From: DASQUK01 sp963756425
GTDB lineage: Bacteria; Actinomycetota; Acidimicrobiia; Acidimicrobiales; VFJN01
Direction of reading: 5' to 3'
NCBI GenBank assembly: GCA_963756425.1
Contig: CAVWNW010000015.1
Coordinates: 124,001 to 188,000, forward strand
Length of the DNA: 64,000 bases
Shown: piece by piece, positions 38,325-47,319 of the stretch
Layout of the letters: each line of letters begins with the position of its first letter
Numbering within the stretch: the stretch's first letter is position 1
Position numbers and translations under genes: made by a program
The notes under the pieces: generated by a model
What the model saw: only the letters and a program-made list of their open reading frames with translations
What the model was told of the DNA's origin: nothing
Databases searched by the model: none

Positions 38325-39713
38325 GTGATCCCCGAGCGGCTCCAGCCCATCCTCGACGACGTCCGGCCCCTGGCCGAGCGCTTCGCCGCCGCGGGCCACG
38401 AGACCTACCTCGTGGGGGGGATCGTGCGCGACGTGGTCCTCGATCGCGTGCGCCGCGGCGCCGACCTCGACCTCACGACCGACGCCCGGCCGGAGGAGAC
38501 GCTGGCGCTGCTCGAGGGATGGGCCGACTCGACGTGGACGCAGGGGCAGGCGTTCGGCACCATCGGCGCCCGCAAGGGGGGCGTGACGTTCGAGGTGACG
38601 ACCCACCGCGCCGAGGCGTACCGCGAGGACTCGCGCAAGCCGCACGTGGTGTACGCCGACGACGTCGAGCACGACCTGTCCCGCCGCGACTTCACGGTCA
38701 ACGCGATGGCCCTCCGGCTGTCCGACGTCGAGCTGATCGATCCGTTCGGCGGCGTGGCCGACCTCGCGGAGGGCGTGCTGCGCACGCCGCTGCCCCCCGA
38801 GGTGTCCTTCTCGGACGATCCGCTGCGGATGCTACGGGCTGCCCGGTTCATCGCCGGGTACGGGCTGGCGCCGGACCCGGCGCTGGTCACCGCCGTCCGC
38901 AAGCTCCGCCAGCGGCTGGAGATCGTGTCGACGGAGCGGGTCCGTGACGAACTGTCGAAGCTGCTGGTCGTCGCCGATCCGAGCGCCGGCCTGTGGTTCC
39001 TCAACGACACCGAGCTGGCCGACGAGTTCCTGCCCGAGCTCCGGGCGCTGAGGCTGGAGCAGGACCCGATCCACCGCCACAAGGACGTGCTGACGCACAC
39101 CATCGCGGTCGTGGCGAAGACATCGCCCCGGCTGGTCGTTCGGCTCGCGGCGCTCCTCCACGACATCGGCAAGCCCAAGACCCGGTCGATCGGGCCCCGC
39201 GGCGTCAGCTTCCATCATCACGAGGTCGTGGGCGCCCGGATGGCACGCGACCGCGTCCGAGCGCTGCGGTTCTCGAACGAGATCGTCGACGACGTGTCGC
39301 GACTGGTGTTCCTGCACCTGCGGTTCCACGGCTACCGCGACGACGTGTGGACGGACGCCGCCGTGCGGCGCTACGCGCGTGATGCGGGCCCGCTCCTCGA
39401 CGACCTCAACGAGCTGACCCGCAGCGACTGCACGACCCGCAACGAGCAGCGCGCTCGCATGCTTGCCAAGCGCATGGACGACCTCGAGGCCCGGATCGCC
39501 GAGCTCCGGGAGCGCGAGGAGCTCGGCCGCATCCGCCCCGACATCGACGGCAATCGGGTCATGCAGCTGCTCGACGTCAAGCCGGGCCCGATCGTCGGGG
39601 AGGCGCTTTCCATGCTGCTCGAGGCCCGCCTCGACGAGGGCCCGCTGGGGCAGGCCGAGGCGGAGCGGCGGTTGCTGGCGTGGTGGGAGGAACAGCGCCG
39701 GCGTCGGACGTAG
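38325..39713 (+). CDS. pcnA: CCA tRNA nucleotidyltransferase / poly(A) polymerase family
   Basis: A 462-residue protein from GTG 38325. Nucleotidyltransferase signature LVGGIVRDVVLDRVRRGADLDLTT (in two motifs) gives the Gly-Gly and the catalytic DLD; RRDFTVNAMAL and DDPLRMLRAARF follow. A C-terminal HD domain (LLHDIGKPKTR) is present, as in actinobacterial PcnA (Rv3907c). It adds or repairs the 3' CCA of tRNAs, which agrees with the tRNA-Ile gene here lacking an encoded CCA. The adjacent position to the GNAT/DUF6049 block is conserved. Confidence 0.92.
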   Translation: MIPERLQPILDDVRPLAERFAAAGHETYLVGGIVRDVVLDRVRRGADLDLTTDARPEETLALLEGWADSTWTQGQAFGTIGARKGGVTFEVTTHRAEAYREDSRKPHVVYADDVEHDLSRRDFTVNAMALRLSDVELIDPFGGVADLAEGVLRTPLPPEVSFSDDPLRMLRAARFIAGYGLAPDPALVTAVRKLRQRLEIVSTERVRDELSKLLVVADPSAGLWFLNDTELADEFLPELRALRLEQDPIHRHKDVLTHTIAVVAKTSPRLVVRLAALLHDIGKPKTRSIGPRGVSFHHHEVVGARMARDRVRALRFSNEIVDDVSRLVFLHLRFHGYRDDVWTDAAVRRYARDAGPLLDDLNELTRSDCTTRNEQRARMLAKRMDDLEARIAELREREELGRIRPDIDGNRVMQLLDVKPGPIVGEALSMLLEARLDEGPLGQAEAERRLLAWWEEQRRRRT

Positions 39714-39750
39714 GCCGGCCCCGGCACCAGCGGACGCACGGCCTCCGGGG

Positions 39751-40464
39751 TCAGGCGATCTTGCGGGCCCGGACGATCAGCGTCGGTGGTACCCAGCGCA
39801 TGGCGTCGGACCAGCCATCGCCGGCGGCGGCCCGGTCGGGCTCGGGCTCCGCGAGCGCGTCCACCCGGAAGTTGGCTCGCCCGAGGCTTGCGAACAACCC
39901 GCTCAGCGTGCGGGCTCGGTCGGGCTCGGCGCCGCCGGCGGCCACCGACCAGGTCACCGGGCTCGAGTCCCACCAGGTCCGGCGCAGCACCGGCTCGCCG
40001 CCGTCGGGGTCGAGAAGCGTGAACGCCGGATGGGGCAACGAGAACACGATTGGCCGCTCGGGCTTGAGCACCCGGTGGACCTGCCGGAAGATCCGGTCGA
40101 GATCGTCGGCGGCTGCCAGGCCGTAGACCGACACGGCCGCGTCGATCGTGTCGGCCCGCACGAAGGCCAGCTCGGGCAGGGGGCCGTGGTGGGTCTCGAC
40201 CCTCACGCCCTCCCGCTCGGCGTTGGCCCGCGCCGTGCCCACGTTGTCGACATCCTCGTCGACGGCGATCACCCTGGCACCAGCCTTGGCCAGCGCCACG
40301 GCGCCGGCTCCGCCGCCGCACCCGAGGTCGAGGATCCGCCGTCCCTCGACATGACCGAGCAGCTTGAGCTCGCTCTCCGGCGGCAGACCCGGGCCGTACT
40401 GGAGCACATCGGAGGCGACCGCCATGCCATCCGTTCGCCCGGGCGAAAAGCGCGTCGGGGCCAT
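39751..40464 (-). CDS. Class I SAM-dependent methyltransferase
   Basis: A 237-residue methyltransferase from ATG 40464. Motif I is ILDLGCGGGAGAVALAKAGARVIAVDED, motif II DAAVSVYGLAAADDL, and a post-motif HRVLKPERPIVFSLPHPAF; the last resembles UbiE/type-11 small-molecule methyltransferases. Substrate unknown. It is convergent with pcnA and divergent from the SpoIIE-type phosphatase gene. Confidence 0.8.
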   Translation of the reverse strand: MAPTRFSPGRTDGMAVASDVLQYGPGLPPESELKLLGHVEGRRILDLGCGGGAGAVALAKAGARVIAVDEDVDNVGTARANAEREGVRVETHHGPLPELAFVRADTIDAAVSVYGLAAADDLDRIFRQVHRVLKPERPIVFSLPHPAFTLLDPDGGEPVLRRTWWDSSPVTWSVAAGGAEPDRARTLSGLFASLGRANFRVDALAEPEPDRAAAGDGWSDAMRWVPPTLIVRARKIA

Positions 40465-40571
40465 GGCGTCAGTCTGGCGCACCCATGGCGGGTCCCGCTG
40501 GCGCTCTCCGCGCACGCGCCATCGCTGCCGGTGTGCGGGGATTGCCAGCGGTGGGAGACTTCCAGCACGGC

Positions 40572-42839
40572 ATGACTGTTCGGCCCAATCCGCACGCTCC
40601 GCCCGAGATGGGCGTTGGCTCGGCTCCCGCGCCGCGGGGGCGGCTCGCCGTCGCCGCGACCAAGTTGCGGGCGGCGCCCCAACCTGCGGGCGGGAGCCTG
40701 CCCTCGGGATCTCTGGCCGTGCTCCTCACGTGGGACGGAGCCGGCCAGTGCCGGCAGGCACGCCTCGGTGGCGCGTCTCGCCCCGAGGCCGACGAAGGGG
40801 CCTTGCTGGCAGACGGGTGGCTGGCGCTGGTCCATCCCGATGATCACGCCACCGCCGCCGACGCGGTGCGGACCGTTCTCGCCAGCCAGGCGGGGGACGA
40901 GGCCCGCGAGGAGGCCGTGCGGCTGCGCGGCGGCGAGCGCTGGGCGGTGCTCCGGGTCCAGGCACTCGGTGGGGCACAGGGCGTCACGGGCGCGTCGGGC
41001 GTTCTGGTCGACGCCACCCGCTCCGTCGGCGCGGCGGCGCGGACGGCCAGACTCGTCGAGGGGTTCAACCGGCTGCGCCATCCCGACGAGATCGTGCGGG
41101 CGATGCTCGACGAGGGCGTTCCCCTGCTCGGGGCGGCCACCGGCGTCGTGTACGTGCTGTCCAAAGAGGACGAGCTCGTGGTCGCAGGCGCGTCGGGCGT
41201 CGCCGAGGACGTCCTGCAAGCCCGGTTCGGCCGCATTCCCCGCGGTTCGCCCCTACCCGCCGCGGAGGTCATGCGGACCGGCCGGGACGTGACGATCACG
41301 AGCCCCGCGGAGCGTCGGCGCCGCTACCCCCAGCTCGACGCGCCCGATGGGTTCTTCAGGGACGCCTTGCGCGTGGTTCCTCTGCGTGACGCCGAAGGGC
41401 AGCCGTTTGGCGTCCTGGGCATCGGCTTCGACGACGAACACCACCTGAGGAACAGTGATCCCCAGCTGCTCCAGGACGTTGCGGCGCACTGTGCGCTGGC
41501 GCTCGACAGGGCCCGCCTGGCGGTGGCTGCGGAACGGGACCAGCAGCGGCTGCGGTTCCTCGATGAACTGAGCGGTGCCCTCTCGAACACCCTGAAGCTG
41601 GACGCGACCCTCACGGAGCTGGCGGGATTCGCCGTCCCGCGAATCGCCGACTGGTGCGTCGTGCGGTTGGTCGAGTCGACCACCAACCCCAAGCCGGTCG
41701 TCGGTGCCGCGCACGTCGATCCCACGCAGGTGGCGACCCTGCTCCGGCTGCTCGACCGGATCCCTCGGGATCCCGCACAGGTGGGCCAGGTGGACGAGGC
41801 CCTGCGGGCCGGCCGTCCCCTGATCCGCGGGTCGCAGGCCGGGCAGGCGTTGCGGCCGCTGTTCCCCGACGGTGACGGCCACCGCGGCTTGGAGGACGTA
41901 GGCATCGACGCCCTGGCGATCTTCCCGCTCCGGGCCCGTGGCCGCCTGCTGGGTGCCATCGGGTTCGGCAACCGGGCCGGGCGAGCCTTCGACGCGGACG
42001 ACCTCGAGCTCGCCGAGTCTGTGGCGGCGCGGGCCGCGGTGATCGTCGACAATGCCCGCCTCTTCGACGAGCAGTCGGTGGTGGCACGCGCCCTGCAGGA
42101 CAGCCTGCTGCCCGGCAGCCTCCCCGAGATCCCGGGGATCGAGCTGGGTGCCCGCTACCGGGCGGCGGGACGCGGGCTCGATGTCGGCGGCGACTTCTAC
42201 GACGCCTTCCAGGCCGACGCCAACTGGTGGATCTTCGCAGTGGGCGACGTGTGCGGGCACGGGGTCGAGGCCGCGGCCACGACCGGGCTGGTGCGGCACA
42301 CGATCCGCTCGTCGGCCATGGCGGGGGTCATGCCGTCGGCGATCCTGGCGCGCCTCAACCAGATGCTGCTGCGCCACACCGCGGAGTGGGCGAACACGGA
42401 CGACGAACGCCTGCCGGTCAGCCCGCGCTTCTGCACCGTGCTGGTGGGGACCGCGCAGCCGACCTCCCGAGGCGTCGATCTCATCGTGTGCTCGGGTGGC
42501 CATCCGCTGCCGCTCGTCGGCCGGGCCATCGGCCGGGTCGAGCCCGTCGGCGTGCCCGGCACCCTGTTGGGTGTGACCGACGAGGTGAACCTCACCGACA
42601 CCGTGGTTCACCTCGACCCCGGCGAGGCGTTGGTCTGCTACACCGACGGGCTCATCGATCGCCGCCGGGGCCGGACGCGTGCGTTTGGTGAGGAGGGCGT
42701 GGTGAAGGCGCTCTACCAGGGCAAGGGAATGTCGGCCACTGACCTGGCCAACCTCATCGAGTCCGAGGCGGTGGCGTTCGTCGACGACGACCCCACGGAC
42801 GACATGGCCGTCCTCACGCTGCGAGCGGTGCCGAGGTAG
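40572..42839 (+). CDS. PAS/GAF-sensor SpoIIE-type (PP2C) serine phosphatase
   Basis: A 755-residue sensor phosphatase. Residues 40-160 look PAS-like (LALVHPDDHATAADAVRTVL), followed by two GAF-type domains (ending VVPLRDAEGQPFGVLGIGF and IFPLRARGRLLGAIGFGN), and a SpoIIE phosphatase domain with LPGSLPEIPGIELGARYR, GGDFYDAF, GDVCGHGVEAA, CSGGHPLPL and CYTDGLIDRR. RsbU-like proteins dephosphorylate an anti-sigma antagonist to release a sigma factor. No antagonist or kinase lies beside it. The frame opens at 40485; ATG 40572 is chosen. Its last 26 nt overlap the convergent gene. Confidence 0.85.
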   Translation: MTVRPNPHAPPEMGVGSAPAPRGRLAVAATKLRAAPQPAGGSLPSGSLAVLLTWDGAGQCRQARLGGASRPEADEGALLADGWLALVHPDDHATAADAVRTVLASQAGDEAREEAVRLRGGERWAVLRVQALGGAQGVTGASGVLVDATRSVGAAARTARLVEGFNRLRHPDEIVRAMLDEGVPLLGAATGVVYVLSKEDELVVAGASGVAEDVLQARFGRIPRGSPLPAAEVMRTGRDVTITSPAERRRRYPQLDAPDGFFRDALRVVPLRDAEGQPFGVLGIGFDDEHHLRNSDPQLLQDVAAHCALALDRARLAVAAERDQQRLRFLDELSGALSNTLKLDATLTELAGFAVPRIADWCVVRLVESTTNPKPVVGAAHVDPTQVATLLRLLDRIPRDPAQVGQVDEALRAGRPLIRGSQAGQALRPLFPDGDGHRGLEDVGIDALAIFPLRARGRLLGAIGFGNRAGRAFDADDLELAESVAARAAVIVDNARLFDEQSVVARALQDSLLPGSLPEIPGIELGARYRAAGRGLDVGGDFYDAFQADANWWIFAVGDVCGHGVEAAATTGLVRHTIRSSAMAGVMPSAILARLNQMLLRHTAEWANTDDERLPVSPRFCTVLVGTAQPTSRGVDLIVCSGGHPLPLVGRAIGRVEPVGVPGTLLGVTDEVNLTDTVVHLDPGEALVCYTDGLIDRRRGRTRAFGEEGVVKALYQGKGMSATDLANLIESEAVAFVDDDPTDDMAVLTLRAVPR

Positions 42840-43653
42840 CCGCCGGCCGCCCGGGCGCACCCGGCGCGGCCGCGTAGTGGTCGACCGCGCGCTCGACGAG
42901 GCGCAACCCCTCGAGGCCGGGGAGGCTGTCGACGCGGTGGTCGATCCGCTGCGCGATCGCCCGGCCACCGTCGTCGCCGAACAGCTCGCGCACCATGAAG
43001 GCGACCTCGCTGCGCGGCATCACGCCTGCGCCCACCGGCCGCCACAGCCAGCGCAGGGCTGCCCGGCACAGGCGCTGGGCGCGACGGCTGCCGGCCAGGC
43101 GGCGCTCGGCCTCGGCCGCGTAGAAGGCGATGTGCCGGCCCTCCTGGCGCATGATGCGCGACAGCAGGTCGGTGAGCACCGGGTGCCGGGCCCGGTCGAT
43201 GAGGCGGGCATAGCCCGCCTGGGTCGTCCACTCGTTGACTGCGCCCCAGGTCATGTGCACGGCCGGGAACGTGTCCCCCGCCAGCGTCGACCCGAAGGCG
43301 TGCATCATGGGCGACAGGCGGTCCCGGACCCCGAGGCGCCGGCGCAGCTCGCTGATCCGCCCGGCGCCGTTGGGCTCGCCGTGGGCGGCGAGCACGCGGC
43401 CGAGCGCCTGCCCGTGCCACATCTCCTCGTAGCTCCAGACGGTGAGGAACGTGGTGACGTCGGGATCGCGGTGGGCGGGGGTGACCAGCAGGTCGCGCAG
43501 GTAGCAGACGGTGTGGTGCTCGATGTCGTGCATGTAGCGCAGGCAGCGGATCGCGGCGGCGGGCAGGGGCCGATCGCGGAAGGCATCGAAGTCGATGCCG
43601 CTGAGATCGACGGGTGCGGCCCGGTCGCGGTAACGGTCGACGTCCACTCGCAT
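42814..43653 (-). CDS. Ferritin-like diiron protein (acyl-ACP desaturase/oxygenase-like)
   Basis: A 279-residue all-helical protein with a repeated diiron motif: Glu in HDIEHHTVCYL, EEMWHGQAL (ExxH), Glu in VNEWTTQAGYARL and EGRHIAFYAAEAERRL (ExxH). The order E, ExxH, E, ExxH is that of ferritin-like desaturases and related oxygenases. No exact family or substrate was recognised. The 3' end overlaps the phosphatase gene by 26 nt in convergent orientation, which could produce antisense RNA at the ends. Confidence 0.7.
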   Translation of the reverse strand: MRVDVDRYRDRAAPVDLSGIDFDAFRDRPLPAAAIRCLRYMHDIEHHTVCYLRDLLVTPAHRDPDVTTFLTVWSYEEMWHGQALGRVLAAHGEPNGAGRISELRRRLGVRDRLSPMMHAFGSTLAGDTFPAVHMTWGAVNEWTTQAGYARLIDRARHPVLTDLLSRIMRQEGRHIAFYAAEAERRLAGSRRAQRLCRAALRWLWRPVGAGVMPRSEVAFMVRELFGDDGGRAIAQRIDHRVDSLPGLEGLRLVERAVDHYAAAPGAPGRPAATSAPLAA

Positions 43654-43690
43654 GCCCCCGTTTCGGAGCCGGGGACGGCACTGGATGAGG

Positions 43691-44503
43691 TCAGGTGGCC
43701 TCGCCAGAGGCGACGATCTGGTCGGGCGTCGGAGCGACCGCGCCGCCGGCGACCTCGGCCGAGACGGCCATGGTGGTGGTGCCGTCAGGCACGGCCACCG
43801 ACGTGACCGCAGTCGTGCCGTTGCCCACCGTGCCCAACGAGATCGGCTGGGGCCCGTCGAGCTGCCACAGCTGGTACGTGCGCCCCTCCTCCAGGGTCGG
43901 CAGGTCGTCCACCAGGAAGTAGCCGGTGCCGGTGTCCGTCACCACCACCCGCGCCACGGCGGCGCCGTCGGGGGTCGCCAGTGTGGCCACCGGATCGCCG
44001 GCGTCGATCGCCTCGTCCGCCTGCTGGGCCAGGTCGGGCTGCTGCTCGCCGCGATCGCCGAGCACGTAGCCGATCCCGAGCGCCGCGGCTACCAGGACCA
44101 CCGCCGCGGCCGCCAGGCCGGCGACCCTCTCCCACGGCCGCCGTCGGCGGGCGAGGTGGCGGGGCCCAGCCTCGGGCCCGCCCGCGCGCCGGCGTCCGCC
44201 CCGCCCGGGCGGCTCGGCCGTCGGGGGGGCGCCGGGGTAGGGGACTGCCTCGAGCGGCGGTCGCTCCCGGATCTCGCCGCCCTCGGCGGCGATGGACTCG
44301 GTGATGCGGGCCCACACGGCCCGCGAGGCGGGCTCGTCGGGGGTGAGCCGGGCGAGCGTGGCGAGGTGGGCGTCCAGCTCGGCCTGGCACACGAGGCAGC
44401 CCGCGAGGTGGGCCTCGACGGCAGCCTGCTCGTCGGGCTCCAGGCCGTCGAGCGCGTAGACCGCGATCTCGTCGAACGGATGCTGCTGTTCCGTGTTGCT
44501 CAC
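43691..44503 (-). CDS. rskA: RskA-like zinc anti-sigma factor
   Basis: A 270-residue membrane anti-sigma factor. The N-terminal zinc finger is HLAGCLVCQAELDAH (HxxxCxxC), then a basic Pro/Gly-rich linker, one helix (VAGLAAAAVVLVAAALGIGYVLG) and an external anti-sigma-K C-terminal domain with TYQLWQLDGPQPISLG and TTTMAVSAE, the RskA signature. It would hold its sigma factor at the membrane until proteolysis. ATG overlaps the sigma gene stop by four nucleotides. Confidence 0.87.
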   Translation of the reverse strand: MSNTEQQHPFDEIAVYALDGLEPDEQAAVEAHLAGCLVCQAELDAHLATLARLTPDEPASRAVWARITESIAAEGGEIRERPPLEAVPYPGAPPTAEPPGRGGRRRAGGPEAGPRHLARRRRPWERVAGLAAAAVVLVAAALGIGYVLGDRGEQQPDLAQQADEAIDAGDPVATLATPDGAAVARVVVTDTGTGYFLVDDLPTLEEGRTYQLWQLDGPQPISLGTVGNGTTAVTSVAVPDGTTTMAVSAEVAGGAVAPTPDQIVASGEAT

Positions 44504-45069
44504 AGCTGCACCCCCTCGACGTCGAGGGCTCGGCGGAGGTTCGCCAGGCCGGAGCGGATGCGGCTCTTTACGGTTCCCTCGGGCACGCCCAGCATCTGGG
44601 CCGTGTCCCGGTAGGAGCGGTCGCCGAAGTAGGCGAGCAGGATCGGCTCGCGCTCTGGTGCCGGCAGGCGGTGCACCGCCCGGCGCACCTCGTCGGCGAG
44701 CGCTGCGGTGTGCACCACCGACTCGACCTCGTCAACCGCCATGGGCGACAGGGCGGCGTCGTGCTCCTGCCGCCGGCGCCGGGCGGACTCCGAGCGCACC
44801 AGGTCGACGCTCCGTCGGTGGGCCAGCGCTAGCAGCCACGGGCGCAGGCCACCCCGCTCGGGGTCGTACCTCTCCGGCGACCGCCACAGATCGGTGAACA
44901 CCGTCTGGCAGACCTCTTCGGCCCGGTGCGGGTCTCGGGTGACCCGCCGCGCCAGCGCCCCCACGGCACCACCGTGCCGCCGGAACAACTCCTCCAATGC
45001 CGCCATGCTCTGGCGACCCACGGCGATGACGAGGCTCGCGTCGCTCGACTGCGAGATGCTCTCGTACAC
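44500..45069 (-). CDS. sigK: ECF sigma factor, SigK-like
   Basis: A 189-residue ECF sigma factor from GTG 45069, preceded by GGGGAGGAG. Region 2: MAALEELFRRHGGAVGALARRVTRDPHRAEEVCQTVFTDLWRSPERYDPERGGLRPWLLALAHRRSVDLVR. Region 4: LPAPEREPILLAYFGDRSYRDTAQMLGVPEGTVKSRIRSGLANLRRAL. (Quoted as separate motifs: HRAEEVCQTVFTDLWR, LPAPEREPILLAYF and VPEGTVKSRIRSGL are the diagnostic parts.) The pairing with an RskA-type anti-sigma factor supports the SigK name. Confidence 0.87.
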   Translation of the reverse strand: MYESISQSSDASLVIAVGRQSMAALEELFRRHGGAVGALARRVTRDPHRAEEVCQTVFTDLWRSPERYDPERGGLRPWLLALAHRRSVDLVRSESARRRRQEHDAALSPMAVDEVESVVHTAALADEVRRAVHRLPAPEREPILLAYFGDRSYRDTAQMLGVPEGTVKSRIRSGLANLRRALDVEGVQL

Positions 45070-45315
45070 GCCTCTCCTCCCCGGCGCCGAAACCGTACCC
45101 GGCCGGCGACTGTTCGCGCGCCTTTGGCACGTAGCGAGAGCGTCCCGGGGCCGGGTTGCCTGGACAGGTGGGAGGACCGGCCCCGGGACAGGGGGAGAGG
45201 GACATAGACGTCTTTGGTGGGTGCTGCCGCGGCACGTGATCCCGCACATCAGCGCCCGACAGCACCCTGTGCGGGGTATTCGGAGCTGAGGGTCCGCGCG
45301 GATGTCAGTTCGGCG
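45070..45315. other. Gap between sigK and the ino1 terminator
   Basis: About 245 bp with no gene seen. It should contain the sigK promoter. I found no confident ECF-type -35/-10 pair. Confidence 0.35.
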
Positions 45316-45352
45316 AAAAAGAACGACGACCCCGCCCTGGGCGGGGTCGTCG
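45316..45352 (-). terminator. Intrinsic terminator of ino1
   Basis: On the minus strand CGACGACCCCGCC pairs with GGCGGGGTCGTCG around a three-base loop and is followed by TTCTTTTTC, a proper intrinsic terminator 24 nt past the ino1 stop. Confidence 0.85.
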
Positions 45353-45375
45353 GGTGGCCGATCCTCGGCTGTCGC

Positions 45376-46446
45376 TCAGACCTGGGCGATGAAGGCCTCG
45401 AGCGAATCGCGGGCCACGTCGTCGTGGACCTGCGAGGGCGGGGACTTCATGAAGTACTGGCAGGCCGGCAGCACCGGTCCTGCGATGCCCCGGTCCAGGG
45501 CCAGCTTGGCGCAGCGCACGGCGTCGATGATGACCCCCGCTGAGTTGGGGGAGTCGTGCACCTCGAGCTTGAGCTCGACCGTCAGGGGCACGTCCCCGAA
45601 GTTGCGGCCCTCGAGCCGGATGAACGCCCACTTGCGATCCTCGAGCCACGGCACGTGGTCCGAGGGGCCGATGTGCACGTCGTGGTCGCTGATGCCCGCC
45701 TCGATCTGGCTCGTGACCGACTGGGTCTTGGAGACCTTCTTCGACTTCAGCCGCGACCGCTCCAGCATGTTCATGAAGTCCATGTTCCCGCCGAAGTTGA
45801 GCTGGTAGGTGTGGTCGATCGTCGTTCCGCGGTCCTCGAACAGCCGGGCCAGCGTCCGGTGGACGATGGTGGCGCCCACCTGCGACTTGATGTCGTCGCC
45901 GACGATCGGGACGCCGGCGGCGCGGAACCGGTCGGCCCAATCGGGGTCGGACGCGATGAACACCGGGATGGCGTTCACGAACGCCACGCCGGCGTCGAGG
46001 CACGCCTGGGCATAGTGCTTCTGCGCCTGCTCCGAGCCGACGGGGAGGTACGAGACGAGGACGTCGGCCCGCGCCTCGCGCAGTGCTTGGGCGACATCGA
46101 CGGGTTCGGCCGGGGACTCGACGCATTGCTGGCGATAGAACTCGCCGAAACCGTCGAGCGTCGGAGCCCGCAGGACCCGGACGCCCAGGTCATGGACGTC
46201 GGCGAAGCGGATGGTGTTGTTGCGTCCGGCGAAGATCGCCTTGGAGACGTCGACCCCCACCTTGTCGGCGTCGACGTCGAACGCGGCCACGACCTCGATG
46301 TCACGGACGTGGTAGCCGCCGAGGTCCACGTGCATCAGACCGGGCACCTGGTCGGCCGGATCGGCGTCCTGGTAGTACTCGATGCCCTGCACCAGCGAGC
46401 TGGCGCAGTTGCCCACACCGGCTATGGCGAGACGGATCTTGCTCAT
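45376..46446 (-). CDS. ino1: Myo-inositol-1-phosphate synthase
   Basis: A 356-residue Ino1 of the short prokaryotic type. NAD-binding start IRLAIAGVGNCASSLVQGIEYY, SYLPVGSEQAQKHYAQACLDAG, FVNAIPVFIASD, GDDIKSQVGATIVHRTLARLF and the catalytic-region QLNFGGNMDF are visible. It converts glucose-6-phosphate to inositol-1-phosphate for phosphatidylinositol and mycothiol. Its ATG overlaps the stop of the padR gene upstream, as in M. tuberculosis (Rv0046c/Rv0047c), so PadR probably controls it. Confidence 0.95.
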   Translation of the reverse strand: MSKIRLAIAGVGNCASSLVQGIEYYQDADPADQVPGLMHVDLGGYHVRDIEVVAAFDVDADKVGVDVSKAIFAGRNNTIRFADVHDLGVRVLRAPTLDGFGEFYRQQCVESPAEPVDVAQALREARADVLVSYLPVGSEQAQKHYAQACLDAGVAFVNAIPVFIASDPDWADRFRAAGVPIVGDDIKSQVGATIVHRTLARLFEDRGTTIDHTYQLNFGGNMDFMNMLERSRLKSKKVSKTQSVTSQIEAGISDHDVHIGPSDHVPWLEDRKWAFIRLEGRNFGDVPLTVELKLEVHDSPNSAGVIIDAVRCAKLALDRGIAGPVLPACQYFMKSPPSQVHDDVARDSLEAFIAQV

Positions 46447-47135
46447 GGGTTACCTCCGGGTTCGGTGTCGGCGCCTGCACTGGCGGCGGGCACCGTTGCC
46501 CGCTCCTCAGCGATGAGGCGATCCAGCCAGGCCAGGTCGGCGGCGACGGCGGCGGTGTCGCGCTCGACCAGCGAGCGCAGGTAGGTGTTGACCCGGCCGT
46601 CGACCCGAGCCGGGTTGCGCCGCAGGTCGCGGCGACGGATCAGCTCGGCGCGCCGGCGCTCGAACAGTTCGAGTCGCTGGGCGGGGCTGAGGTTGCGGCA
46701 GAACGCCACGCGCAGGGCGAAGGTGCGGTCGTCGGTGACGTCGGGGTCGACCAGCAGCTCGTGGAGTCGCCGGCGGCCCGCATCGGTGATGCCGTAGACC
46801 TTCTTGCCTCGTGAACCTCGGCCGGCCTCACGCACGGCAGAGCCCGCGTGGCGGAGCTGGGCCTTGAAGGCGGCGAGCTCACCGACCAGCGACCCGCTCA
46901 TCGGCGCGGAGGGCATCGGGACGGCCGGGCGGTTGGTCACCGCCTTGACGTGGCCGGCCCGCTCGAGCCGGCGGAGCGCGGGATACAGCGACCCGAACGA
47001 CACCGCCAGGCCCATGCCCGGCAGGTCGCCGAGCCGCTTGCGGAGCTCGTAGCCGTGGAGGTCAGCCTCCTCGAGGAGCCCGAGGATGGCGAGGTCGAAC
47101 ATGCGCTTCCTGGGGGTGGTAGGGCTAATCGTCAT
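46443..47135 (-). CDS. PadR-family transcriptional regulator upstream of ino1
   Basis: A 230-residue PadR protein from ATG 47135. The winged helix is MFDLAILGLLEEADLHGYELRKRL, then SFGSLYPALRRLERAGHV and KKVYGITDAGRRRLHELL; the C-terminal half is the helical Vir_act_alpha_C dimerisation part (FALRVAFCRNLSPAQRLELFERRR). A long inverted repeat overlaps its start codon, so it is likely autoregulated and controls ino1 in the same transcript. Confidence 0.9.
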   Translation of the reverse strand: MTISPTTPRKRMFDLAILGLLEEADLHGYELRKRLGDLPGMGLAVSFGSLYPALRRLERAGHVKAVTNRPAVPMPSAPMSGSLVGELAAFKAQLRHAGSAVREAGRGSRGKKVYGITDAGRRRLHELLVDPDVTDDRTFALRVAFCRNLSPAQRLELFERRRAELIRRRDLRRNPARVDGRVNTYLRSLVERDTAAVAADLAWLDRLIAEERATVPAASAGADTEPGGNP

Positions 47136-47148
47136 ATCGGATCGATAT
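47134..47148. promoter_or_regulatory. Inverted repeat over the padR start codon (probable operator)
   Basis: ATATCG-GAT-CGATAT is a perfect inverted repeat with a 3-bp centre, and its left arm includes the first two bases of the padR start codon as read on the minus strand. A PadR dimer bound here would block expression of padR and ino1. Confidence 0.5.
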
Positions 47149-47319
47149 AACGACAAAGCAAGTTTGCCGGCCGTTGGCCGGAACGTCAACCTCCGGCCGC
47201 CCGATCTCGGGCGTCGTGTCGCGGCCGTGCCGTCGCGTGCCGTCGCCGGCGCGGCGCCTTGATGAAGGGAGATCGGGCGTCGGGGCGCCGGGCCGCGGGC
47301 GCCGCTAGCGTTGCGAGAC

